64,000 nt of DNA from Mycobacterium asiaticum. Its GTDB lineage: Bacteria; Actinomycetota; Actinomycetes; Mycobacteriales; Mycobacteriaceae. This document shows positions 18,640 to 26,782 of the stretch, piece by piece (position 1 is the first letter of the stretch; every line of letters begins with the position of its first letter). Under the pieces are notes generated by a model that was given only the letters and a program-made list of their open reading frames with translations, was not told the origin of the DNA and did not search any database. The DNA lies in NCBI RefSeq assembly GCF_001673315.1, contig NZ_LZLQ01000080.1:62001-126000 (forward strand), written 5' to 3'. The translations under genes were made by a program, and so were the position numbers.

Positions 18640-19108
18640 GGCCGCCTCATTCCATCTGTCATCGTGTTGGACTACCCAAAATTTCGCCCGAATTGCAGCG
18701 AGGTGGTCCCCAACCTTCCTCAGCGACCACGGTACGCGGCACCAGCGGCATAATTAAATTATTGAACGGTTAATAGTCTTAAGATATAGTCGGTACGGCG
18801 CAGTTGCAGCGGAACGCGATGGCCTCGGGCCCACCGCGATCCGGGTGGCACTTCGGTTACCGCCCCAGCCGCTGTCTCTGCGCTGTATTTTGTTGTCCGG
18901 GTTGGACTTTCACAGATGTCGGGGCTCGTCGACTTATCCGCAGAGCGGACGGTCCAGGGTCGGCGGCCAGGGCGACACTTACCCTCGGCACCGGCGCGAC
19001 AATCGCGCTAAGCTCAAGACAGTTGAGTTAACAGCTGTAATCCTCAGGCCGGCGTCTCGCATCCGTTGCCTTCGCCTCACCCCCAAACAACCAGATGGGC
19101 CTCGCCTC
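18640..19108. other. 469-bp intergenic region between divergent SOUL and STAS genes
   Basis: AT-rich around 18750-18790, in contrast to the flanking DNA, and carrying the shared core motif at 18763-18774. No convincing SigF-type promoter was seen on either strand, and no open frame here has the look of a gene. It probably holds the promoters of both divergent transcription units. Confidence 0.5.
18763..18774 (+). promoter_or_regulatory. Copy of the shared TTAACGATTAAT-like motif
   Basis: TGAACGGTTAAT differs from the motif upstream of crtE at two positions, both A/G changes. It lies in the AT-rich patch between the divergent SOUL operon and the STAS gene. Candidate operator for the cluster regulator. 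Confidence 0.45.
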
Positions 19109-19543
19109 ATGCATGCCGTTGACTCGCCAGAACTTCACAGCCCCCGCTACCGCTACGGCATCGACTGCGGCGGCGCTCAGATCTTCATGTACGCACGTAG
19201 CCTCGGGATAGTGCTGCGGGTGGACGGCGAGATCGACAGCTTCAACGCCGGGCGCATCGCTTCGGAGATCCGCCGCTTCAACAGAGTCAAATCGCCGTTG
19301 ATCCTCGATCTCAGCAATCTGGAATTTCTGGGTATCGATGGTTTCCAGGAACTGCTAGCGCTCAACCACGAATACCGCGCCGCCGGGTTGTATTGCAGTG
19401 TCGTCGCGGGGTTGGCGATGCGACCGTTGCTGCGGATCGTCACCGAACACGGGCTCCCCCTGGTCCACTCGGTTCCCGAAGCGTTGCAGCTCATCGAAGA
19501 CGCGCTGCCCGGCCGCCGGGTACTGCAACGTCTCGTCCGCTAG
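19109..19543 (+). CDS. STAS-domain protein, anti-anti-sigma factor type
   Basis: 144 residues from the ATG that follows CTCGCCTC. The STAS fold is recognisable: LGIVLRVDGEIDSFNAGRIA (first strands), SPLILDLSNLEFLGIDGFQE (central strand and loop), then LPLVHSVPEALQLIE. In SpoIIAA-type proteins the loop carries a phosphorylated Ser after Asp (DSSG); here it reads GIDGF, with no Ser, so control by phosphorylation is doubtful. STAS proteins antagonise the anti-sigma factors of SigF-type sigma factors, and the nearby crt operon has a SigF-type promoter. The functional link is inference. Confidence 0.8.
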   Translation: MHAVDSPELHSPRYRYGIDCGGAQIFMYARSLGIVLRVDGEIDSFNAGRIASEIRRFNRVKSPLILDLSNLEFLGIDGFQELLALNHEYRAAGLYCSVVAGLAMRPLLRIVTEHGLPLVHSVPEALQLIEDALPGRRVLQRLVR

Positions 19544-19556
19544 AAACAGGAGTGTG

Positions 19557-19964
19557 ATGACTGGCCCGAAGAGAACCGCACGCCACTTTCCTTACCGGTA
19601 CGAGCGGCGACTGGCCCCGCTTTGGTTGCCGTTCCGCTGGGGTGGTGACCAGGGCGTGACGATAACCGAAGACGGTCGCTTCATTGCCCGGTACGGACCG
19701 CTACGCGCCGAAGCGCCACTGTCCCACGTGGCCGACGCACATGTCACCGGCCCCTATCGTTGGTGGACGGCGGTCGGTCCGCGGTTGTCGATGGCCGACG
19801 ACGGGCTGACCTTCGGCACCAACGCCCAGGCCGGTTTGTGCGTTCACTTCGAACCCCCGATGCGCCGGGTGATCGGATTCAAGGACCACTCAGCCCTCAC
19901 CGTCACCGTTGCCGATCCTGAAGGGCTGCTGGCTGCACTAAAAGGTGACAACGAACAACGTTGA
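19557..19964 (+). CDS. Conserved hypothetical protein (135 aa)
   Basis: Starts 13 bp after the STAS gene with AGGAG upstream, so probably cotranscribed. The sequence has no membrane segments. WLPFRWGGDQGVTITEDGRF and VIGFKDHSALTVTVADPEGL suggest a small beta-rich domain; similar proteins are widespread in mycobacteria without assigned function. It ends convergently 44 bp from the second MarR gene. Confidence 0.65.
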   Translation: MTGPKRTARHFPYRYERRLAPLWLPFRWGGDQGVTITEDGRFIARYGPLRAEAPLSHVADAHVTGPYRWWTAVGPRLSMADDGLTFGTNAQAGLCVHFEPPMRRVIGFKDHSALTVTVADPEGLLAALKGDNEQR

Positions 19965-20008
19965 TCGTCACAGGTGGCGTTCAATCGTTGCGGCACCAAG
20001 ACGGAACC

Positions 20009-20503
20009 TCAGCTGCCACTCGGTCCCAATTCCTTCTGGAACTCGCGCATCGCCTCGATGAGTGCGGTGAATACTCGGTGACCCGCGGCCAGGTCGGCGT
20101 CGGACAAATCGTCGAGAGCATCGCGGGTATGCCGTCCCAGCGGCGTGAAAAAGGAGCGCGCGGTGGCCAGTCCCGGCTCGGCGTAACGCAGGACAACCTT
20201 GCGACGGTCATCGGGATGGGACTCACGCCGAATATGACCGGATTGGATCAGGCGGTCGACCAGATAGGTGATCGCCGCCCCCGACAGCCCCATCCGGTGG
20301 CTCAGGTCCCCCGACGTCATCGGTCGTCGCGCGGTCTCGGCAACCATGATGTGCAGCAGCGCGCGAAAATCGGTGGGCCGCACGTCGTGTGACAGCGCGA
20401 ACAGGCGGCCGATCTGATCGGATTCGGTCGACATCTCCCGGAGATCCGCCGTTATCAGCGATTCCAGGTCGTCGCGGCCCGCTGCCTGCTCGTCGCTATT
20501 CAT
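20009..20503 (-). CDS. MarR-family transcriptional regulator (second paralogue)
   Basis: 164 residues with the winged helix centred on MTSGDLSHRMGLSGAAITYL and the wing HIRRESHPDDRRKVV. It shares long identical stretches with the regulator at 15115-15720 (LLHIMVAETA, AITYLVDR, SGHIRRE, AAHRVF/AGHRVF), so the pair arose by duplication. Divergent from an MMPL transporter gene across 62 bp that contain a perfect 8-bp inverted repeat; autoregulation together with control of the transporter is the usual MarR arrangement and is inferred here. Confidence 0.9.
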   Translation of the reverse strand: MNSDEQAAGRDDLESLITADLREMSTESDQIGRLFALSHDVRPTDFRALLHIMVAETARRPMTSGDLSHRMGLSGAAITYLVDRLIQSGHIRRESHPDDRRKVVLRYAEPGLATARSFFTPLGRHTRDALDDLSDADLAAGHRVFTALIEAMREFQKELGPSGS

Positions 20504-20533
20504 GGCGATCGCAGCATATCTTGATCAGCGCTT

Positions 20534-20568
20534 CATTTCAGTTGATTAATCTTTAATTCGCTGAAATG
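20534..20568. promoter_or_regulatory. Candidate MarR operator between regulator and MMPL gene
   Basis: Arms CATTTCAG (20534-20541) and CTGAAATG (20561-20568) are a perfect 8-bp inverted repeat around a 19-bp AT-rich core. On the minus strand the core reads TTAAAGATTAAT, one base from the core upstream of crtE. The right arm includes the ATG of the transporter gene, so bound protein would block expression directly. Confidence 0.6.
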
Positions 20569-22644
20569 CTTAGGGGTGTGGCGTGGGAGGGATTCGCCGC
20601 GAAGCTGACGGGGCGACGCTCATGGCTGCTGGCACTGGGCGTCTTTCTGCTGGCGGGCGGTTTCATGGTGTTGATCGGCGGGAACGCCGCTGCAACCGAG
20701 GCTCCGCTGTCGGTGCCTACCAATTCAGCTGCCGCGAAGGTCGAGAAGTTGTCCGCGCAGTTTCCCGGCGGCGATCGGGCTCCGCTGCTCGTCGTTGTCA
20801 GCCGCACAGACGGCGGGCCTCCTGACGCGGGAGCATTGGTTCGTGCCGCCGAAGGCGCACGCGACCGGATGCTGGCGGTTACGCACGACGGTGCTCCGGC
20901 CCCGCCCGCGTCCGTCTCGGCCGACGGCAAAGCGGCGATCGCAGTGGTCGCGATCAAAGCCAGCCTCTCTGGCCTGTCCTTGACAGACGCGGTGGCGGAT
21001 TTACGTGCCGCGGCCGGCAACGGCCTACCCCAGGGCTTGACGGCACACGTCACCGGCGGCCCGGCATTCGGCGCCGACATCGCCAACGCCTTCACCAACG
21101 CCAACATCACCCTGCTGGCGGTCACGGCCTCAGTGGTCGCGCTGCTGCTGATCGTCACTTACCGCTCTCCGGTCCTGTGGCTGGTGCCGCTACTGGTGAT
21201 CGGTTTCGCCGACCGGGTCGCCAGTTCGGTTGGTACCGCGGTGGCGTCGCTGACCGGGCTCAGCTTCGACGGTTCCACGGCCGGCATCACGAGTGTGTTG
21301 GTGTTCGGTGCAGGCACCAATTACGCACTGTTGCTGATTTCCCGTTACCGCCAGGAACTTCGGAGGCACGACGACCACCGCGCCGCATTGCGACGGGCGG
21401 TACGCATGGCAGGACCAGCGATTGCGGCCAGCAATGCCACAGTGGTGCTGGCGTTGCTGACCCTGATCTTCGCGTCGACGCCGAGCACCCGAAGCCTGGG
21501 AGCGCTGGCGGCGTGCGGGTTACTCGTTGCCGCCGTGTCGGTGCTGGTGTTGTTACCGCCGTTGTTGGCGCTGTGCGGTAGACGGCTGTTCTGGCCCTTC
21601 ATTCCGCGCCAGGACCACACGGAGACAACCGATGCCGGAGTGTGGCATGTAATCGGGCAGCGGGTGGCCCGCCGTCCCGCTTTGGTTGCCTCAGTCACCA
21701 TCGCGCTGCTGGTGGTGCTTGCCACCGGACTTTTGGGCGTCCGTATCGGTCTGTCGCAAACCGAGCAGTTCCGCGTTCAGGCCGATTCGGTGACGGGTTT
21801 CGACATCGTGGCCGACCATTTCCCGGCCGGGCTGGCCAACCCGACTGTGGTGATCGCGCCCACCGCGCAATCGGCAACCGTGCAGCACGCGCTCAGCGCG
21901 ACCCGGGGTGTGGTCTCGGCGAACCAGACTGGGCAATCCGGAGACCTGACCAAATGGTCGGTCGTCATCGACGCGGCCCCCTCGTCCCCACAGGCGTTCG
22001 ATACCGTTGCCGCACTGCGCAATTCGCTCGGAACCACCGGGGCCTTGGTCGGCGGGCCGGATGCACAGGCACTCGACGTCCGGGACGCGGCGATACATGA
22101 TCGGCTATTGCTGGTACCGGCGATCCTGGTGGTCATCCTGGTCGTGCTGTATGCGTTGCTGCGCTCCGCGCTGGCCCCGCCGGTGCTGTTGCTAGCGACG
22201 ATCCTCGGCGCGCTGGCCGCCCTCGGCGTCGGCGGTTGGGCCAGCATGCACCTATTCGGCTTCCCCGCGCTGGACAACACCGCCCCGCTGTACGCCTTCC
22301 TGTTTCTGGCTGCGCTGGGCGTCGACTACACCATCTTCCTCGTGATCCGGGCCCGCGAGGAAGCGGCCGACCATGGCGCACGGGACGGCATGACCCGCGC
22401 GGTGTCGGCGACCGGGGGTGTCATCACCAGCGCGGGAATCGTTCTCGCCGCGGTCTTCTGCGTGCTCGGGGTGTTACCGCTGATCGTGATGACCCAACTG
22501 GGCATCATTGTGGGCCTGGGCATACTGCTCGACACCTTCGTCGTCCGTACCCTGGTCATTCCGTCGTTGTTCGCCCTCATTGGTGACCGCATCTGGTGGC
22601 CTTCCACAGTTACACCTACCGAAAACCGAAGGGAGCCAACATGA
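20566..22644 (+). CDS. MMPL/RND-family transporter
   Basis: 692 residues with the duplicated MMPL layout: an N-terminal transmembrane helix, a periplasmic loop (about 40-185), five helices, a second loop after about 400 and five or six more helices. The second relay site is ALGVDYTIFLVIR; the first reads GAGTNYALLLISRYR, with Asn where many MMPL proteins have Asp. No MmpS gene accompanies it. The stop overlaps the TspO ATG. Export of a pigment or lipid is a reasonable guess from context; no substrate is visible. Confidence 0.88.
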   Translation: MLRGVAWEGFAAKLTGRRSWLLALGVFLLAGGFMVLIGGNAAATEAPLSVPTNSAAAKVEKLSAQFPGGDRAPLLVVVSRTDGGPPDAGALVRAAEGARDRMLAVTHDGAPAPPASVSADGKAAIAVVAIKASLSGLSLTDAVADLRAAAGNGLPQGLTAHVTGGPAFGADIANAFTNANITLLAVTASVVALLLIVTYRSPVLWLVPLLVIGFADRVASSVGTAVASLTGLSFDGSTAGITSVLVFGAGTNYALLLISRYRQELRRHDDHRAALRRAVRMAGPAIAASNATVVLALLTLIFASTPSTRSLGALAACGLLVAAVSVLVLLPPLLALCGRRLFWPFIPRQDHTETTDAGVWHVIGQRVARRPALVASVTIALLVVLATGLLGVRIGLSQTEQFRVQADSVTGFDIVADHFPAGLANPTVVIAPTAQSATVQHALSATRGVVSANQTGQSGDLTKWSVVIDAAPSSPQAFDTVAALRNSLGTTGALVGGPDAQALDVRDAAIHDRLLLVPAILVVILVVLYALLRSALAPPVLLLATILGALAALGVGGWASMHLFGFPALDNTAPLYAFLFLAALGVDYTIFLVIRAREEAADHGARDGMTRAVSATGGVITSAGIVLAAVFCVLGVLPLIVMTQLGIIVGLGILLDTFVVRTLVIPSLFALIGDRIWWPSTVTPTENRREPT

Positions 22645-23120
22645 ACAAGGCAACTCTGGCCGGGACCGGATCGGCGGTTGCCGCCGCGGCCGGCACCGGC
22701 AGCATCGCCAGCCCGAGGTACAGCCCGGCCTGGTTCGCGACCATTCGCAAACCGAAATACCAGCCGCCCAGTGTCGCCTTCCCGGTGGTCTGGACGACGC
22801 TCTACGCGGATATCGCGGTGACATCGGCGGCGACCATCGACCGCCTGCGCGACACCGGGCGAGAGGACAAGGCACGCAGCTACATCGCAGCGCTGGCGGT
22901 CAACCTGGTGCTCAACGCAAGCTGGAGTTGGCTGTTCTTCCGGTTCCACAAATTAGGCGCCGCCGCGGTAGGCGCCGCGGTACTCACGGCCAGCAGCGCC
23001 GACCTGGCCCGGCGGGCCGCCGAGGCCGACCCGCGGGCCGGCGCGGCGTTGTCTCCCTATCCGCTGTGGTGCGGGTTCGCCACGGTGCTGTCCACGCACA
23101 TCTGGCGCCTCAACCGTTAG
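22641..23120 (+). CDS. TspO/MBR family protein
   Basis: A membrane protein of 159 residues with about five helices. The TspO signatures are SPAWFATIRKPKYQPP, FPVVWTTLYADIAV and NLVLNASWSWLFFRFHK. TspO proteins bind porphyrins and, in Rhodobacter, tune pigment gene expression to light and oxygen. ATG overlaps the transporter stop and the gene is followed by the photolyase with an AGGAG overlapping its own stop, so transporter, TspO and photolyase form one operon. Confidence 0.9.
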   Translation: MNKATLAGTGSAVAAAAGTGSIASPRYSPAWFATIRKPKYQPPSVAFPVVWTTLYADIAVTSAATIDRLRDTGREDKARSYIAALAVNLVLNASWSWLFFRFHKLGAAAVGAAVLTASSADLARRAAEADPRAGAALSPYPLWCGFATVLSTHIWRLNR

Positions 23121-23129
23121 GAGCCAATT

Positions 23130-24464
23130 GTGCCCTCGCTGTTGTGGTTTCGACGAGATCTACGCCTGCGCGATCATCCGGCACTGGTCGCGGCGGCAGA
23201 AGGCGATCGACACGTGCTCGCCTGTTTCGTGTTGGATCCGCGGCTCGAGGCTTCGTCGGGACCACGACGTCTGCAGTTCCTCGGTGATTCGCTACGCCAA
23301 CTCAAGAGCGATCTCAATGGCCGTCTGCTTGTAACGCGCGGGCGTCCCGAGAAACGAATTCCTCAGCTCGCCAGAGCAATCGATGCGTCGGCGGTGCACA
23401 TCTCCGAGGATTTCGCCCCGTTCGGTCGGCGGCGCGACGACCTGGTGCGCGAATCACTGGGATCGGTGCCGTTGGTGGCGACCGGATCGCCTTATCTGGT
23501 TTCGCCCGGCCGGGTCCTCAAGGATGACGGCACGCCGTACAAAGTGTTCACCCCCTTCTTTCGGCGGTGGCGCGAAGTCGGATGGCGGCCGCCGGCCGAA
23601 TCCGGTGCCCCTTCGGCGCAATGGCTCGACCCGGCCAAAGCAGCAGTGGCGCAGTGTGAAATCCCTGATCCCGGTGCCACACTCGATTTGCCCGCCGGTG
23701 AAGAGGCCGCCCGTTCGCAGTGGCAGGCCTTCATCGACGACGGGCTGCACGGCTACGACAGCGACCGCAACCGGCCGGATCTGGCGGGCACCAGCCGGAT
23801 GTCGGCACACTTGAAGTTCGGCACCATTCATCCGCGCACCCTGGTCTCGGATCTGAACTCACGCAGCCGCAGCGACGGCGCCTACCTGCGCGAATTGGCC
23901 TTTCGCGACTTCTATGCCGCGGTACTGCATTATTGGCCGGACAGCGCCTGGTGGAATCTGAACCGCAACTTCGATGCCATTGACACCGACACCGACGCCA
24001 CCGCCGAACGCCGGTTCGAGGCTTGGAAAGCCGGCGAGACCGGTTATCCGATAGTCGACGCGGGGATGCGCCAGCTACGCGAAGCAGGCTTCATGCACAA
24101 CCGGGTTCGCATGATCGTCGCCTCGTTCCTGGTCAAGGATCTTCACCTGCCCTGGCAGTGGGGCGCACGTTGGTTTCTGGAGCAACTGGTCGATGGCGAC
24201 ATGGCCAACAATCAGCACGGCTGGCAGTGGTGCGCGGGGTCCGGCACCGACGCCGCACCGTACTTCCGCGTCTTCAACCCCGTCACTCAGGGCGAAAAGT
24301 TCGATCCCGCAGGCGATTACATCCGACGCTGGGTACCCGAACTGCGCGACGTAGACGATCCGCATCTGCGCAAAGCCACCCGTCCTCCGGCATACCCGGA
24401 ACCGATCGTCGACCACGCGGCCGAGCGCGTCGAAGCGTTGCGTCGCTACGGCGACATCTCCTGA
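23130..24464 (+). CDS. phr: Deoxyribodipyrimidine photolyase (class I CPD photolyase)
   Basis: A flavoprotein of 444 residues that repairs UV dimers using visible light. The antenna domain opens with LLWFRRDLRLRDHPAL. FAD-binding signatures are TSRMSAHLKFGTIHPR and the C-terminal WQWCAGSGTDAAPYFRVFNP. Start GTG at 23130 with GGAG 7 bp upstream. The operon with TspO and an MMPL transporter beside a carotenoid cluster resembles light-responsive clusters of other actinobacteria. Confidence 0.95.
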   Translation: MPSLLWFRRDLRLRDHPALVAAAEGDRHVLACFVLDPRLEASSGPRRLQFLGDSLRQLKSDLNGRLLVTRGRPEKRIPQLARAIDASAVHISEDFAPFGRRRDDLVRESLGSVPLVATGSPYLVSPGRVLKDDGTPYKVFTPFFRRWREVGWRPPAESGAPSAQWLDPAKAAVAQCEIPDPGATLDLPAGEEAARSQWQAFIDDGLHGYDSDRNRPDLAGTSRMSAHLKFGTIHPRTLVSDLNSRSRSDGAYLRELAFRDFYAAVLHYWPDSAWWNLNRNFDAIDTDTDATAERRFEAWKAGETGYPIVDAGMRQLREAGFMHNRVRMIVASFLVKDLHLPWQWGARWFLEQLVDGDMANNQHGWQWCAGSGTDAAPYFRVFNPVTQGEKFDPAGDYIRRWVPELRDVDDPHLRKATRPPAYPEPIVDHAAERVEALRRYGDIS

Positions 24465-24490
24465 AGAACCGGCCCGATGACTACGAGCGC

Positions 24491-24520
24491 CATTCAGCAA
24501 CATTCAGCAACATTCAGCAG
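24491..24520. repeat. 10-bp tandem repeat, three copies
   Basis: cattcagcaa occurs three times in a row, the last unit ending in g. It lies in the short gap between the photolyase gene and the convergent acyltransferase. Confidence 0.85.
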
Positions 24521-24532
24521 GAGCGGCAACGC

Positions 24533-25279
24533 TTACGGCGACTGGTTGGCCGCCTTCTTGCGTTCGATGTCGGCCAGCGCGGCGGCCAACTCGGCCCGCT
24601 GCGCCGCCGACGTTTCCCAGGACAGCTTCCGGTTCTTGACCACCTTGGCCGGGGCTCCGACTGCGATCGAGTAGTCCGGCACGACGCCGCGGACCACGGC
24701 GTGCGAGCCGAGCACGCATCCGCGTCCGATGGACGTGCCACGCAGCACTGAGACCTTCACCCCGACCCAGGTGTCGGGCCCGATACGCACCGGCGACTTG
24801 ATGATTCCCTGGTCTTTGATGGGCAGCGTGATGTCGTCCATGCGGTGGTCGAAGTCGCAGACATAACACCAGTCGGCCATCAGGGCCGAGTCGCCGAGTT
24901 CGATGTCCAGATAGCAGTTGATGACGTTGTCCCGACCCAGGACCACCTTGTCGCCGAACCGCAGCGAGCCCTCGTGTGCGCGGATGGTGTTTTTGTCGCC
25001 GATGTGCACCCAGCGGCCGATCTCCAACTGCGCTAATTCCGGTGTGCAGTGGATCTCGACGCCCTTGCCCAGAAACACCATGCCGCGGGTGATGATGTGC
25101 GGGTTCTGCAGCTTGAACTTCAGCAACCGCCAATACCGCACCAGGTACCACGGTGAGTACGCCTTGTTGCGCAGCACCCACTTCAGCGAGGCCAGCGTCA
25201 GGAATTTGGCCTGGCGCGGGTCTCGGAGTCGCCCTCCGCGCCACCGGGTATGGAGCGGAGCACCCCACATGCTCGTCAT
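24533..25279 (-). CDS. Left-handed beta-helix acyltransferase (Rv3034c homologue)
   Basis: 248 residues. Hexapeptide repeats (LEIGRWVHIGDKNTIRAHEG, IGPDTWVGVKVSVLRGTSIG, RGCVLGSHAVVRG) mark a LbetaH acyltransferase, ending with the typical VPDYSIAVGAPAKVVK. The candidate catalytic His lies in CDFDHRMDD. The ATG at 25279 is the first with good context; one three codons in is possible. Rv3034c belongs to the gene group proposed for MGLP acylation. It marks the return of the M. tuberculosis gene order after the carotenoid block. Confidence 0.85.
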   Translation of the reverse strand: MTSMWGAPLHTRWRGGRLRDPRQAKFLTLASLKWVLRNKAYSPWYLVRYWRLLKFKLQNPHIITRGMVFLGKGVEIHCTPELAQLEIGRWVHIGDKNTIRAHEGSLRFGDKVVLGRDNVINCYLDIELGDSALMADWCYVCDFDHRMDDITLPIKDQGIIKSPVRIGPDTWVGVKVSVLRGTSIGRGCVLGSHAVVRGVVPDYSIAVGAPAKVVKNRKLSWETSAAQRAELAAALADIERKKAANQSP

Positions 25280-25455
25280 GGCCAAAAAGCCTACCGACGA
25301 CGATTCACATCGCAACGGCGGGCGGTGTCGGCGGATGGAGGAGGCCGTAAGGAGGCGGTGCAGGAGTGCCGAGGAGGTGGCCGATCAAGGCCATGCGAGC
25401 GGCGGCGGGTTACCCTCACCTGTACTCGTTCGCTGCTTGCTGCAGAAGGGGAACA

Positions 25456-26745
25456 GTGTTCGCACGACGGCTTCTGACGGCCGCTTCGGCGGCTTTGCTC
25501 ACATTCGGCATCGGCGGTTGCGGCAAGACGGATTCCTGGGTGGACGCGGCCCCGGCCGAGGGCTGGCCGGCGCAGTACGGCGACGCCGCCAATAGCGGCT
25601 ACACCTCCGCGACCGGGGCCACCAAACTAGTTCTGCGCTGGACGCGGTCGGTCAAGGGAAGCCTGGCGGCCGGTCCGGCGCTCGGCGCGCGCGGATACCT
25701 TGCGCTGAACGCTCAGAACTCCGCCGGATGCTCGCTGATGGAATGGGAGATCAACAACGGGCGTCAACGGTGGTGCACCCGCCTGGTGCAGGGCGGTGGC
25801 TTCGGCGGTCCCCTGTTCGACCGCTTCGACAACCTCTACGTGGGTCAGCCGGGGTCGATCATCTCGTTTCCCACCACGCAATGGACGCGGTGGCGAGAAC
25901 CCGTGATCGGTATGCCGACCACGCCGCGATTCCTGCCGGACGGTCACCTCCTGGTCAGCACCCATCTGGGACAGGTGCTGGTTTTCGACACTCACCGAGG
26001 CGCGGTGGTCGGTACGGCGCTGGATCTGGTGGAGGGTGTCGACCCCGCCGACGCCACGCGGGGGCTGGCCGACTGTGCGCCGGCGCGTTCGGGCTGTCCG
26101 GTGGCCGCCGCGCCTGCTTTCTCGGACGCCAGCGGAACAGTGGTGATCAGCGTGTGGCAACCGGATGCACCGACAGCCGGCCTGGTTGGCCTGAAATACA
26201 ACGGCGGGCAACTGAGCCGGGTCTGGACCAGCGACGCCGTCGGCGGCGGAGCGGTGGGCAGCCCGGTGTTGTCCGCGGACGGGAACACGGTGTACGTCAA
26301 CGGCCGTGACCAGCGGCTGTGGGCTCTGCACGCACCCGACGGAAAGCCGAAATGGTCGGTGCCGCTGGGATTTGCGGCGCAAACCCCGCCCGCGGTCACC
26401 CCGCAGGGCTTGATCGTGTCCGGTGCTGGCGCGCAGGCCCGTCTGGTGGCGTTCCGGGATGCCGGCGACCGCGCCGAATTGGCCTGGCGCCGCGATGACG
26501 TCACCCCGTTGGCGTCCACCTCGCTGGCCGGTTCGGGTGTCGGCTACGCCCAAGTGGCCGGTCCCCCGCACGACGGCGGCCCCGGGATGTCTTTGCTGGT
26601 CTTCGACCCAGGCGACGGCCATACCGTGAACAGCTATCCGCTGCCCGAGGCAACCGGATCCGCGATCGGCGTATCGATCGGGAAAGACCGGCGGGTGGTG
26701 ACTGGCACCAGCGACGGCCAGATCTACAAGTTCGACCCGGAGTAG
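25456..26745 (+). CDS. PQQ-type beta-propeller lipoprotein (Rv3035 homologue)
   Basis: 429 residues from GTG 25456, with GAAGGGGAAC upstream. A lipoprotein signal peptide ends in the lipobox FGIGGC. The mature part consists of outer-membrane-BamB/PQQ-like repeats (for example WALHAPDGKPKWSVPLG and YKFDPE at the end), expected to fold as an extracytoplasmic beta-propeller. Function unknown in M. tuberculosis. Divergent from the acyltransferase gene. Confidence 0.85.
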   Translation: MFARRLLTAASAALLTFGIGGCGKTDSWVDAAPAEGWPAQYGDAANSGYTSATGATKLVLRWTRSVKGSLAAGPALGARGYLALNAQNSAGCSLMEWEINNGRQRWCTRLVQGGGFGGPLFDRFDNLYVGQPGSIISFPTTQWTRWREPVIGMPTTPRFLPDGHLLVSTHLGQVLVFDTHRGAVVGTALDLVEGVDPADATRGLADCAPARSGCPVAAAPAFSDASGTVVISVWQPDAPTAGLVGLKYNGGQLSRVWTSDAVGGGAVGSPVLSADGNTVYVNGRDQRLWALHAPDGKPKWSVPLGFAAQTPPAVTPQGLIVSGAGAQARLVAFRDAGDRAELAWRRDDVTPLASTSLAGSGVGYAQVAGPPHDGGPGMSLLVFDPGDGHTVNSYPLPEATGSAIGVSIGKDRRVVTGTSDGQIYKFDPE

Positions 26746-26782
26746 CGACAGGTGATGCCTGCGCCTTTGCTTGCGACGGCTC

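Noticed and set aside
24491..24520. Three 10-bp repeats considered as a CRISPR-like or iteron array
   Set aside because: Units are directly abutting with no spacers, too short and only three copies; simple slippage is sufficient.
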